A stretch of DNA of 26,451 bases, from NCBI GenBank assembly GCA_017613475.1, contig JAGADT010000022.1, positions 1 through 26,451 of the forward strand, in the 5' to 3' direction. The notes beneath the pieces were generated by a model that saw only the letters and a program-made list of their open reading frames with translations, was not told the origin of the DNA and did not search any database. Positions 6,512 through 14,138 of this stretch are shown in pieces; position 1 is the first letter of the stretch, and each line of letters starts with the position of its first letter. Source of the DNA: Desulfovibrionaceae bacterium. GTDB taxonomy: Bacteria > Desulfobacterota > Desulfovibrionia > Desulfovibrionales > Desulfovibrionaceae. A program made the translations under genes and the position numbers.

Positions 6512-7776
6512 GCCGATGCCCTTTCTGCGGAATCGGCGTTGCCTTCCTCATCTTCGGGGGACGCCTTTTCCCGTATGTTTTCGGAAATATGGTAGTCGCG
6601 GTGCGCGCCGGCAATGATGCCCTGCGGGCGGAAGATCATCATCAGGACCATGACGGCGCCGAAGAGCAGCATGCGGTATTCAGAGAAGGCGCGCAGGTAT
6701 TCCGGCGCCAGGATAAGGAGCATGGCAGCCAGGACAACGCCGGAAATGGAGCCCATGCCGCCCAGGACGACCATGGAAAGGATCATGGCCGAATCCATGA
6801 AGGTGAAGCTCGCCGGGTTGAGGTAGGTGGTTTTGGCCGCAAAGATCACGCCGGCAAAGCCCGCCCAGCAGGAGCAGAGCATGAAGGCCGTGAGCTTGAT
6901 CCTGGTGGTGTTGATGCCCATGGCCTCGCAGGCGATTTCGTCTTCGCGCAGGGCCTGGAGGGCAAGGCCAATGCGCGAGTTCTTCAGGCGGGAGATCACG
7001 AGGATGGTGATCAGCACGCCGGCCAGCACCAGGTAATAGGTGTAGTTGGTCACCTGGTCCAGGGTCATCTTCATCCCGAAAAACGAGGGCCGGGGAATAT
7101 TGGAAATGCCGCGCGGGCCGCCCGTGATGTCGCCCTGGCTGAGCAGGAGCAGGCGGACGATCTCGCCGAAGCCCAGGGTCACAATGGCCAGGTAGTCGCC
7201 GCGCAGCCCCAGCACGGGCAGCCCGAGGAGGAAGCCGGCAATGACAGCCGCAAGCCCGCCCAGGGGCAGGCAGGCCCAGAAGGTGAGCCCAAAGTAGTGG
7301 TAGAGCAGCCCGTAGGTGTAGGCGCCTACGGCGTAGAACGCCGCGTAGCCCAGCACAAGCTGCCCCGCGAGGCCCACGATGATGTTCAGCCCCAGCGCCA
7401 GGATGACGTAGACCATGGCCGAAATCATGATGTTGGTCTGGTAGATGGAGCTGACCAGCGGCATGAGGAGCATGGCGGCGAGGATGGCAATGGGCAGGCC
7501 CTTCTTGAACAGCGGGCGGTTCTGCAGCTCGTTGAAGCTGTAGTGGAAGGAATCCGGCAGCTTTTTAATGATGGGCAGGCCCAGCGCCTTGCGCTCAAAG
7601 CACCAGTTCCAGAGGAGGGCGAGCACAAAAATGCCTATGCCCATGCTTGCAATGCGGTCCCAGCGCCAGTTGATGTTCCTGGCCGTGGTGTTGACCTGGA
7701 TGCCCACAATGGGGAAGGTCAGCACCATGAACCACAGCGCAGCGAGGAGAGCCTTGATGATGCGGGTTTTAAACAT
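6508..7776 (-). CDS. livM: branched-chain amino-acid ABC transporter permease LivM
   Basis: Inner-membrane permease subunit, 422 residues, as long as the E. coli LivM type with its extra N-terminal region. It has about ten hydrophobic helices, two in the N-terminal extension before the charged segment near residues 70-95. The LivM core follows, with G-L-N-I-I-V-G-L-A-G-Q-L-V-L-G-Y-A and a coupling loop A-L-R-E-D-E-I-A-C-E-A-M-G-I that contacts the ATPases. The C-terminal tail is acidic and soluble. AGGA stands a few bases ahead of the ATG. It lies 35 bases behind livH and overlaps livG by 4 bases. Confidence 0.95.
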   Translation of the reverse strand: MFKTRIIKALLAALWFMVLTFPIVGIQVNTTARNINWRWDRIASMGIGIFVLALLWNWCFERKALGLPIIKKLPDSFHYSFNELQNRPLFKKGLPIAILAAMLLMPLVSSIYQTNIMISAMVYVILALGLNIIVGLAGQLVLGYAAFYAVGAYTYGLLYHYFGLTFWACLPLGGLAAVIAGFLLGLPVLGLRGDYLAIVTLGFGEIVRLLLLSQGDITGGPRGISNIPRPSFFGMKMTLDQVTNYTYYLVLAGVLITILVISRLKNSRIGLALQALREDEIACEAMGINTTRIKLTAFMLCSCWAGFAGVIFAAKTTYLNPASFTFMDSAMILSMVVLGGMGSISGVVLAAMLLILAPEYLRAFSEYRMLLFGAVMVLMMIFRPQGIIAGAHRDYHISENIREKASPEDEEGNADSAERASA

Positions 7777-7811
7777 GACGATTTTCCTGCTGATTCGCTG
7801 GAAACGCGGAG

Positions 7812-8723
7812 TTAAACTTTCTGGACCTTGGCCTTGCCAAGGATGCCGTCCGGACGGAGAACAAGAATCAGCACAAGGATGCCGAAGGAGAGGACATCTT
7901 CATAGTCCCCGGAAAAATAGCCTGTTGTAAAGCTTTCGCAGAGCCCCAGGACAAGCCCGCCGACCATGGCCCCGGGCACCGAGCCGATGCCTCCGAGCAC
8001 CGCCGCCGTAAAGGCCTTCATGCCGGCGAGGAAGCCGATGGCGAAGTTGATCTGCCCCATGTGCGCGGCAATGAGCACGCCGCCGATGGCAGCGAGCGCC
8101 GAGCCGATGATGAAGGTCATGGAGATGATCTTGTTGGCGTCAATGCCCAGCAGCAGCGCCATGGTCCGGTTCTGGGCCGTGGCGCGCATGGCCTTGCCTG
8201 TTTTGGAGTAGCGGATGAAAAGCGTCAGGGCGATCATGGTTGCCGTGCTGGTGACCAGGATGATGAAATCGCTTTCGCCCATGATGGAGCCGATTTTTTC
8301 CAGGAAGGGCAGCTCAGGAAGCAGCTGGGGGAAGGAAACGAAATCGGAGGTCTGCGCGAGGATGACGTAGTTCTGGAGGAAAATGGACATGCCGATGGCG
8401 GAAATGAGCGGCGAGAGGCGCGGCGCGCCGCGGAGCGGCTTGTAGGCGATTTTTTCAATCGTGAAGCCGTAGGCGCCGACCCAGACAACGGCGCAGAGCG
8501 CCGCGATGATCAGGATGGCCGCGGAGGGCAGCCCGTACACGCCCAAAACGCCCGCGACAACCATGGCGGTGAAGGCGCCCAGCATGTAGATTTCGCCGTG
8601 GGCGAAGTTGATCAGTTCAATGATGCCGTAGACCAGGGTGTATCCCAGGGCGATAAGGGCATAAATGCTGCCCCTTGTCAGTCCGCCAAAGAACAGTTCA
8701 AAAAAATACAGCAGCTGTTCCAT
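7812..8723 (-). CDS. livH: branched-chain amino-acid ABC transporter permease LivH
   Basis: The other LIV membrane subunit, 303 residues, of usual length. It opens with the conserved G-G-L-T-R-G-S-I-Y-A-L-I-A-L-G-Y-T-L-V-Y segment and F-A-H-G-E-I-Y-M-L-G-A. It contains the coupling loop K-A-M-R-A-T-A-Q-N with G-I-D-A-N-K-I and ends with R-P-D-G-I-L-G-K. About eight membrane helices are evident. Unlike the rest of the operon, it has a 5' region of nearly 300 bases between livK and itself, holding terminators and a good promoter. The permease and ATPase genes can thus be transcribed apart from livK. No strong ribosome-binding site is seen at the ATG. Confidence 0.93.
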   Translation of the reverse strand: MEQLLYFFELFFGGLTRGSIYALIALGYTLVYGIIELINFAHGEIYMLGAFTAMVVAGVLGVYGLPSAAILIIAALCAVVWVGAYGFTIEKIAYKPLRGAPRLSPLISAIGMSIFLQNYVILAQTSDFVSFPQLLPELPFLEKIGSIMGESDFIILVTSTATMIALTLFIRYSKTGKAMRATAQNRTMALLLGIDANKIISMTFIIGSALAAIGGVLIAAHMGQINFAIGFLAGMKAFTAAVLGGIGSVPGAMVGGLVLGLCESFTTGYFSGDYEDVLSFGILVLILVLRPDGILGKAKVQKV

Positions 8724-8857
8724 TGTTTTGCTGGTTTTGCGGGCACCGGCCGCACGGGGCTGGCGGGCGCCGGGTCAGGGTTTTCGCAAGGGGGGGAGTC
8801 CCCTTCCGCTTAAGTCCAGGGCTGCCGGGGATGCCTGGCCCCTGCGCAGCGGAGGGA

Positions 8858-8886
8858 AGTATAGAATGAGCCACCAAGGATGGCAA
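8858..8886 (-). promoter_or_regulatory. sigma-70 promoter for livHMGF
   Basis: On the minus strand TTGCCA (8881-8886), a 17-base spacer and TATACT (8858-8863) form a near-consensus promoter just past the hairpins behind livK. Transcription would begin near 8851, leaving an untranslated leader of about 125 bases before livH. No riboswitch fold was recognised in that leader. Confidence 0.65.
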
Positions 8887-8911
8887 GCGCGCGGGCCGTT
8901 TTTGCGGCAGC

Positions 8912-8949
8912 AAAAAGAGCGCCTTCGCACAGCGCGGAAGAAGGCGCCC
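8912..8949 (-). terminator. terminator between livK and livH
   Basis: Arms at 8940-8949 and 8917-8926 (GGCGCCTTC / GAAGGCGC, a ten-position stem) surround a 13-base loop and are followed on the minus strand by five T. It is a strong intrinsic terminator or attenuator. Confidence 0.8.
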
Positions 8950-8965
8950 TTTTGTTTGCACTGGA

Positions 8966-9002
8966 AAGAAAACCGGCCGCCTGCATTGTGCCGGGGCCGG
9001 TT
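8966..9002 (-). terminator. first hairpin behind livK
   Basis: AACCGGCC (8971-8978) pairs with GGCCGGTT (8995-9002), 14 bases past the livK stop. On the minus strand TTTTCTTT follows. It may terminate or protect the 3' end of livK mRNA. Confidence 0.65.
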
Positions 9003-9015
9003 CCTTATCTTCATG

Positions 9016-10146
9016 CTAATTGAGCATCATGGTGCTGTCTTTAAGCTCCACGAACTTGCCGTTCTGAACCTGGTACATGGAGAGGCCCACGCCCACAGGC
9101 TCGCCCAGGCTGTTGAAGCGGATCTTGCCCACGGGCGTTTCCACAAAGTCATTGTGCAGGGCGTCAATGATCTTCTGGGAGTCCAGGCTGCCGGCCTTTT
9201 CAATGGCGTTCACAATGGCCAGCGTGGCGGCGTAGGCGTTGTAGTAGAAGATGCCGGGGTCATTGCCGAACTTCTTCACATGGTTCGCGTGGGCGGCCTT
9301 GTGGCTGGGCAGGTCGCTGGTATCCTGGGGCTGGGAAGCGTAAAGCCCTTCAGCATACTTGCCGGCCATCTTGATCAGCTGCTCGTCCTTGAGCCCGTCG
9401 GGGCCGACCAGCGGGATGTCCATGTGGTTCTTGCGCATGTTGGTCACGAGCTTGGAGGCGGCGGGATGGTATCCGCCGAAAACCAGCACGTCGGCCTTTT
9501 CCTTGCGCACTTTCTTGACGACAGCGGAGAAGTCCGGGGCGTCGGGGTTGATGGCTTCAAAGAGGACCACGGCGGCCTTATTGCCGATTTCCCTGCGCAC
9601 GGCTTCGGCATAGCCCTTGCCGTAGTCGCCGTTGTCGTGGATGTAGGCGACCTTGGTCTTGCCGAGCTTCTTGGTGATGAATTCGGCGGCGAGGCGGGCC
9701 TGGTCATCGTCGTTGGCGATGGTGCGGAAGAAGTAGGGGTTCTTGCCGCCCTTGGTCAGGGCAGGCGTTGTGGCGGAAGGCGATACGGAAATGATCTTGG
9801 AGTTCGCGTAGGCGGGGATGGCGGCAATGGTGGCGCCGGAGCAAATGTGGCCCATCACGATCACGGCGCCGTCGGAGATCAGCTTGGTCGCCGCGTTGTT
9901 GGCAAGTTCAGGCTTGCACTGGTCGTCCTGGGCGATGATTTCAAGCTGCTTGCCCAGCAGGCCGCCCTTGGCGTTGTATTCGTCAGCGATGATCTGGGCG
10001 GCGCGGAGCGGGGGAATGCCGTAGGAGGCAAGGTCCCCGGAATGGGCGCCGGCAACGCCGATCTTAATGGTGTCCGCCGCCAGGGCGGGGGCGGAGGAAA
10101 GGGCCAGGACGGCACAGGCCGCAAGCACGTGAAGAAGTTTATGCAT
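9016..10146 (-). CDS. livK: branched-chain amino-acid ABC transporter substrate-binding protein (LivK/LivJ type)
   Basis: Periplasmic receptor of the LIV importer, 376 residues. A signal peptide ends in A-P-A-L-A-A at about residue 24. The mature start I-K-I-G-V-A-G-A-H-S-G-D-L-A-S-Y-G is typical of this type-1 periplasmic-binding fold. So are N-A-K-G-G-L-L-G-K-Q-L-E, the paired cysteines near D-D-Q-C-K-P-E and G-H-I-C-S-G, and the Y-I-H-D-N-G-D-Y-G-K-G hinge region. GGAGG precedes the ATG. It heads the liv genes but is separated from livH by hairpins, consistent with making more receptor than permease. Substrate preference among Leu, Ile, Val or other amino acids cannot be read from sequence. 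Confidence 0.92.
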   Translation of the reverse strand: MHKLLHVLAACAVLALSSAPALAADTIKIGVAGAHSGDLASYGIPPLRAAQIIADEYNAKGGLLGKQLEIIAQDDQCKPELANNAATKLISDGAVIVMGHICSGATIAAIPAYANSKIISVSPSATTPALTKGGKNPYFFRTIANDDDQARLAAEFITKKLGKTKVAYIHDNGDYGKGYAEAVRREIGNKAAVVLFEAINPDAPDFSAVVKKVRKEKADVLVFGGYHPAASKLVTNMRKNHMDIPLVGPDGLKDEQLIKMAGKYAEGLYASQPQDTSDLPSHKAAHANHVKKFGNDPGIFYYNAYAATLAIVNAIEKAGSLDSQKIIDALHNDFVETPVGKIRFNSLGEPVGVGLSMYQVQNGKFVELKDSTMMLN

Positions 10147-10218
10147 GAGAAGCCTCCATAAGGTGAATGGCGTAGGAATTAGTTGAAAGGCAACAATGGC
10201 ATGGAATGCGGAGCCGTG

Positions 10219-11085
10219 TCAATCTTCATGCGGCGCCGGAAAATCAGCCTTTCGCGGCGCGGGCTTCCGCTGCAAGGGCTTTTGAAGCACGGGCTTTTGC
10301 TGTGCTGCACGCAGCCTCCGGGCCTTGCAAATGAGCTCAGGGCGGTATTCAAAATGCATGATGTCGTAATGGGGCCATTTCCCGCCCCAGATGAAGCCGT
10401 GCTTTTCAAAGAGGGCCACGATTTCCCCGGGGTAGCTGTCCTGCTGGGGGTGGCGCTTCATGCCGGACCACTGCCAGTAGGTGGCGATTTTGGGGTTCAT
10501 GTCGATGGCGATGCCGAAGCTGTGCGGGCTTAGGCGGCTGGTCCCGGCGATGACGCGCCAGTACTGGCAGCCCATGGACTTGCAGTATTTCGCGAGGTCC
10601 GGGCGGGCTGCGAGCAGCGGCTTCAGCTCTGCCTGCAGCGCGTTCAGGGCTTTTTGCAGGCGTTTGTGGGCCTGTATGGATTCATTGGCCAGCGGCATGC
10701 GGGTGACATTGCGCAGGACGGCGGGCTTATCATGCCCGTAGAGCGCTTTCAGCAGCGGCATGGAGCGGATGCGGCCGGGCTCCTGCTCGGGGGTGAGGTG
10801 GGGGCGGTTCGGCTCAAGGGGGTAGGGGCGGCGCATGCTGTCTTCAATATCGGCATTCTCCAGCTCTTCCTTCAGCGTTTTGGCTTTTCCATCGTCATAC
10901 ACGATGGTCTCGCCGGTGGATGTCTCAAGCAGGATGGCGCCGCCGGAGCCGTTTTTTACGTTCAGGATAAAGCCGGGGTAGGCTTCCCTGAGGCAGGCGA
11001 TATCCAGTTGCGCATCTTCAGGCGAAACGGCCAGGGCCGGAAGCGCGAACAGGAGGAGGGCGGGGAGGAGCAGGAGGCGTTTCAT
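10219..11085 (-). CDS. M15 family peptidase (D-Ala-D-Ala carboxypeptidase or endopeptidase-like)
   Basis: Periplasmic zinc peptidase expected to cut peptidoglycan stem peptides. A signal peptide covers about residues 1-19. The zinc motif S-x-H-x-x-G-x-A-x-D is present as S-P-H-S-F-G-I-A-I-D, followed by W-G-G-K-W-P-H-Y-D-I-M-H-F-E-Y, where the last His and Glu complete the M15 site. The spacing is closest to the M15C group. The long N-terminal part (20-150) is not a recognised domain. The C-terminal tail is basic with K-P repeats and could touch the cell wall. It lies 28 bases after the NlpC/P60 gene, so the two hydrolases are probably one operon. livK follows after 72 bases without a clear terminator. 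Confidence 0.85.
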   Translation of the reverse strand: MKRLLLLPALLLFALPALAVSPEDAQLDIACLREAYPGFILNVKNGSGGAILLETSTGETIVYDDGKAKTLKEELENADIEDSMRRPYPLEPNRPHLTPEQEPGRIRSMPLLKALYGHDKPAVLRNVTRMPLANESIQAHKRLQKALNALQAELKPLLAARPDLAKYCKSMGCQYWRVIAGTSRLSPHSFGIAIDMNPKIATYWQWSGMKRHPQQDSYPGEIVALFEKHGFIWGGKWPHYDIMHFEYRPELICKARRLRAAQQKPVLQKPLQRKPAPRKADFPAPHED

Positions 11086-11113
11086 GGCAGGTTCCTTGGC
11101 GTCGCTGGGAAGA

Positions 11114-12505
11114 TCAGTTGATGGTGGTCATGCGGGAAATGCGGTTGATAAGCAGGGCGTCGGGCGTGACATCGCAGAGTTCCTTGCCTGGCTGCGTGCT
11201 GGTGACTGTGGCGCAGCCGATGATGAAGCGGCCGCTGACCCCGCCAGTCCCCTTGGTGCGCACGCCCCAGAAATCATGGAAAATGGCGGGTTCCCCGTTA
11301 TGTTCGCCCACATAGAGCGTAATGTGCCCCGGCAGCCAGAGCAGGGTGGCAAAGGGGCGCCCGTCGGAAAGGATGCGGGACATTTTGGCCGGGGCGGAAA
11401 GCCCCTTGAGCGAGGTGGTGCTCCAGGCGCGCCCCTGCTGGGAGGAGTTGCGGGCGAGCCAGACCCCGAACGGCGCAAACATGTCGCGGAGCATCAGGGA
11501 GCAGTCGCGGTTTTCAAGGTAGCCGCCCCAGCCGTATGGCTGGCCCATGATGACGTTGCCAAGCTGGGCCACGCGTTCCGGCGTGAGCTTAAGCGGCTTG
11601 ACTGCAGCCTCGGAAGGGGAGAGCGAAACTTCGCGGAGCACGGCCTGCCCCGTTGTGTCGCGCACCGGCACAAGGACGCTGAGCCCGCCGGCGCCTGAGC
11701 GGGCAACAGGGAGGATGGTGCCGATGCCTGCCAGCGTGAGGAAATGCCCGGAGGCGTCGCGCAGCGTAACGTTATCGCGCAGGATGGCGGCGTAGCGGCC
11801 TGTCTGGTAGCGCGTGCGGATGTCAGGGCCGGCAATGGCCGTATCCTGCGTCGGCACCCAGCCGCAGACCAGGGAGGTTTCCGCATAGACCCAGGCGCCG
11901 TCCGCAGAGGTGTGGAGGATGAGGATGGGCGTGCCCGCGGGCAGGGTGGTGAGCTGGAAAATATCAAAGGGGAAGCCCTGGCCGGGCTTGGTGGGGTGGT
12001 TGAACCACGGGCTGTGCGTCGGCGCGGAGCGCATGGGCGTGGGCCGGACGGTCAGCGCCTTTTCCGCCCTGGAGGGGTAGCTCCCCCTGGCGGCGTTGAA
12101 GAGCATGGCATTCCAGCGCTCGTCTGTCCACGGACGGAGGTTTTCGGCATAGCCGGTGTTTGCGCCGCGCCGGCGCAGGGAAGAAAGGCGGTCAATTTCC
12201 TCATAGGCGTCTTTGGTGCTGACGCTTCCCCTGGATTGGTTCCAGGGCGAGAAAAAGAGCTTGTTGTAGCGGGCGTCGCGCTCAGCCTGGCTGCCGGGGG
12301 AAAGAAGGGGCGTATTGGGCCTGGCTTTTTTGGCAAAGCCCGTGAGGTTTTGGGGCACGGTGCGGGAATCTTGGGTATGGTCCAGGCGGGAGCATTCTTC
12401 AACAGGCGGATGTTTCTTGCCGGCGCAGGCGGGCAGCAGGGCCAGGCAGAGCGCAAGGACCAGCAGGGCAGGGCGGAGGTGGGGCATAGTTGTTGGGTGT
12501 TGCAT
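11114..12505 (-). CDS. NlpC/P60 lipoprotein with SH3-like domains
   Basis: A 463-residue cell-wall hydrolase of the type with an N-terminal helper domain, two SH3-like domains and a C-terminal NlpC/P60 cysteine peptidase. The lipobox L-L-P-A-C lies near residue 26, so it should be anchored in the envelope. The catalytic region shows Y-G-W-G-G and then R-D-C-S-L-M with the nucleophilic Cys; the His is in L-P-G-H-I-T-L-Y-V-G. Such enzymes cut the gamma-D-Glu to meso-diaminopimelate bond. I chose ATG 12505 because AAGGAG stands seven bases ahead and the lipoprotein signal begins there. The frame is open upstream to 12766, but that sequence has no signal-peptide character. It pairs with the M15 peptidase gene. 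Confidence 0.88.
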   Translation of the reverse strand: MQHPTTMPHLRPALLVLALCLALLPACAGKKHPPVEECSRLDHTQDSRTVPQNLTGFAKKARPNTPLLSPGSQAERDARYNKLFFSPWNQSRGSVSTKDAYEEIDRLSSLRRRGANTGYAENLRPWTDERWNAMLFNAARGSYPSRAEKALTVRPTPMRSAPTHSPWFNHPTKPGQGFPFDIFQLTTLPAGTPILILHTSADGAWVYAETSLVCGWVPTQDTAIAGPDIRTRYQTGRYAAILRDNVTLRDASGHFLTLAGIGTILPVARSGAGGLSVLVPVRDTTGQAVLREVSLSPSEAAVKPLKLTPERVAQLGNVIMGQPYGWGGYLENRDCSLMLRDMFAPFGVWLARNSSQQGRAWSTTSLKGLSAPAKMSRILSDGRPFATLLWLPGHITLYVGEHNGEPAIFHDFWGVRTKGTGGVSGRFIIGCATVTSTQPGKELCDVTPDALLINRISRMTTIN

Positions 12506-12527
12506 CGCTAAACTCCTTGTCAGGGGG

Positions 12528-12557
12528 AGTATGTCCCTTTTTGGAAATGAATGCCAA
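12528..12557 (-). promoter_or_regulatory. candidate promoter for the NlpC/P60-M15 pair
   Basis: On the minus strand TTGGCA (12552-12557), an 18-base spacer and CATACT (12528-12533) lie just ahead of the ribosome-binding site. The implied leader is very short (about 15-20 bases). The remainder of the 340-base gap up to rpmE shows only a small hairpin at 12727-12743, next to an A tract. Confidence 0.4.
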
Positions 12558-12753
12558 CATTTTATCAGGAGGCGGGCCCCGGATTTGTTCTGCGCTGCCG
12601 GCGCGGCATTGGCAGGCGCTGCTGCTGCCCGGTGAAAGGCGGATTTTGCCGCGTGAGCCGCCAGTGTTTCCGCGTGCGGACTTTTTTGGCAGGCAGGGGG
12701 ATGGGCCATGCCGTGGTAAGGCGCGGCTGCCGTCCGGCGGCAGAAAAAAAAGC

Positions 12754-12782
12754 TTGCTAAAATCACTGGGAAGGCGTATTTG
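12754..12782 (+). promoter_or_regulatory. candidate promoter for rpmE
   Basis: TTGCTA (12754-12759), a 17-base spacer and TATTTG (12777-12782) lie behind an eight-base A tract that could act as an UP element, as expected for a ribosomal-protein gene. The leader would be about 60 bases. Confidence 0.45.
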
Positions 12783-12848
12783 CGTGAATTCCGAATTCAT
12801 TGCGGAGTGCGGTTCGCCGCGCCGCATCCAGATACCAAGGAGTCTGTC

Positions 12849-13058
12849 ATGAAAGATAAAATTCATCCCAAAGTGTTCAAGGCGAAAATCTGCTGCGCGT
12901 GCGGTTTTGAAGTGGAAGCCCTGACCACAAAGGGTGAAAATGTGCACGTCGAAGTGTGCTCGAACTGCCACCCGTTCTTTACCGGCAAGCAGCGCTTCCT
13001 TGATACGGCCGGCCGCATTGACCGTTTCCGCAAAAAGTACGCCAAGGTTCAGAAATAA
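12849..13058 (+). CDS. rpmE: 50S ribosomal protein L31, zinc-binding form
   Basis: This 69-residue protein has L31's usual size and opening M-K-x-x-I-H-P. Cys16, Cys18, Cys37 and Cys40 match the zinc ligands of the C+ form, and the end P-F-F-T-G-K-Q-R-F-x-D-T-A-G-R-I-D-R-F matches as well. The start is fixed by AAGGAG at about 12837-12842, seven bases before ATG. A strong terminator follows, so it is largely a single-gene transcript although DUF1385 and prfA lie directly behind. The order rpmE-DUF1385-prfA recurs in several bacterial phyla. In some bacteria a zinc-free paralogue replaces this form during zinc shortage; none is in this window. Confidence 0.97.
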   Translation: MKDKIHPKVFKAKICCACGFEVEALTTKGENVHVEVCSNCHPFFTGKQRFLDTAGRIDRFRKKYAKVQK

Positions 13059-13107
13059 CGCTGTGTCCGGCCGCGTCCGGACGCTCCAGCCTTACGCGGC
13101 ATAAATG

Positions 13108-13137
13108 CCTCCCCGGGGATTCCCTTGGGGAGGTTTT
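13108..13137 (+). terminator. rpmE terminator
   Basis: CCTCCCC (13108-13114) pairs with GGGGAGG (13127-13133), followed by four T, 50 bases behind the rpmE stop. A short inverted repeat, ATTTCA-TGTG-TGAAAT at 13145-13160, lies between it and the next gene and might be an operator. Confidence 0.8.
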
Positions 13138-13177
13138 GGTGCATATTTCATGTGTGAAATGACGGATAGGGAATTCC

Positions 13178-14134
13178 ATGGCTGAGAAAGCGCTGATCGG
13201 CGGGCAGGCTGTGATCGAAGGCGTCATGATGCGCAATGGCGCGGTGTACGGGCTTGCCGTCCGCAGGCCTGACGGCGCCATTTACGCGGAGCGCCGCGCG
13301 TGGTTCAGCCTGGCGCAGAGCCCTTTCCTGCGCCTCCGTTTCATCCGCGGCTTCCCCCTGCTGATTGAGACCCTGTTTAACGGGATCAGCTCGCTGAACC
13401 GCTCCGCCGTGCTGTCATCCCAGGGCGAAGGCGGGGAAGAGCTGAAGAACTGGCAGCTTGCCGCAACGCTTGCCGTATCCATCCTCATTGCCGTGGGCCT
13501 TTTTGTGCTGGCGCCGCACCTGATGGCCATGGGGGCGCTGTGGCTTGGCATTGGCGGCGACGTAGAGGGCATAGCCTTCCATCTCTGGGATGGCATTTTC
13601 AAGCTTATCATATTCTTAGGGTATCTTGCCGGGATTGGCTGCCTTCCTGATATCCGGCGCGTGTTCTGCTACCATGGGGCGGAGCACAAGGTGATCGCTG
13701 CGTTTGAATCCGGCGGTGAAATTTCCGCGGACGCGGCGGCAGCGTTCAGCAGGGAGCACCCCCGCTGCGGGACAACGTTTTTGCTTTTTGTGCTGTCCCT
13801 GGCTATCCTGCTGCACGCGGTTTTAGTGCCGCTGGCGCTCAGCATCTGGTCGCCGGGACGTTTTTGGCTGAAGCATCTTTTTACCGTGGCGCTCAAGCTC
13901 CTGCTGCTTGCGCCCATCAGTGCGCTCGCGTACGAAGCCATCCGCTTTACCGCCGGATTGAAGGAAGGCCCGCTGGCGCGCTGCCTCAGGGCGCCCGGAA
14001 TGTGCCTTCAGCGCCTCACCACACGCGAACCCGGCAGGGAAGAGCTTGAGGTGGCCGTCGCCGCGCTGGCGGCCGCCCTTGGTCCGGACGTGCCGGAGCG
14101 CCTTGTTTCTGCTGACCCCATTATGGAGAAATGA
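13178..14134 (+). CDS. DUF1385 membrane protein (YqhQ-like)
   Basis: This 318-residue protein belongs to the DUF1385 family (PF07136). It begins with the conserved G-G-Q-A-V-I-E-G-V-M-M-R-N block and contains R-V-F-x-Y-H-G-A-E-H-K-V-I-A-A-F-E, then H-P-R-C-G-T-T-F, which carries candidate metal-binding or catalytic His and Cys residues. Four to five membrane helices lie at about residues 90-110, 130-155 and 195-260. The biochemical role is not established. The link to rpmE and prfA is conserved in many genomes, so a tie to translation or envelope homeostasis is often guessed but unproven. It ends 4 bases before prfA, with which it is certainly co-transcribed. Confidence 0.9.
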   Translation: MAEKALIGGQAVIEGVMMRNGAVYGLAVRRPDGAIYAERRAWFSLAQSPFLRLRFIRGFPLLIETLFNGISSLNRSAVLSSQGEGGEELKNWQLAATLAVSILIAVGLFVLAPHLMAMGALWLGIGGDVEGIAFHLWDGIFKLIIFLGYLAGIGCLPDIRRVFCYHGAEHKVIAAFESGGEISADAAAAFSREHPRCGTTFLLFVLSLAILLHAVLVPLALSIWSPGRFWLKHLFTVALKLLLLAPISALAYEAIRFTAGLKEGPLARCLRAPGMCLQRLTTREPGREELEVAVAALAAALGPDVPERLVSADPIMEK

Positions 14135-14138
14135 ATCC

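Noticed and set aside
6589..7815. Long plus-strand frame of 408 residues
   Set aside because: Antisense to livM; very rich in His, Gln, Asp, Glu and Gly as expected from the reverse of a membrane-protein gene in GC-rich DNA.
8665..10161. Plus-strand frame of 498 residues
   Set aside because: Antisense to livK and to the spacer with promoter and terminators; valine/glycine-rich with no motif.
11744..12511. Plus-strand frame of 255 residues
   Set aside because: Antisense to the NlpC/P60 gene, whose catalytic motifs are clear.
12399..12971. Minus-strand frame of 190 residues
   Set aside because: It crosses rpmE on the wrong strand and overlaps the NlpC/P60 gene; no recognisable features.
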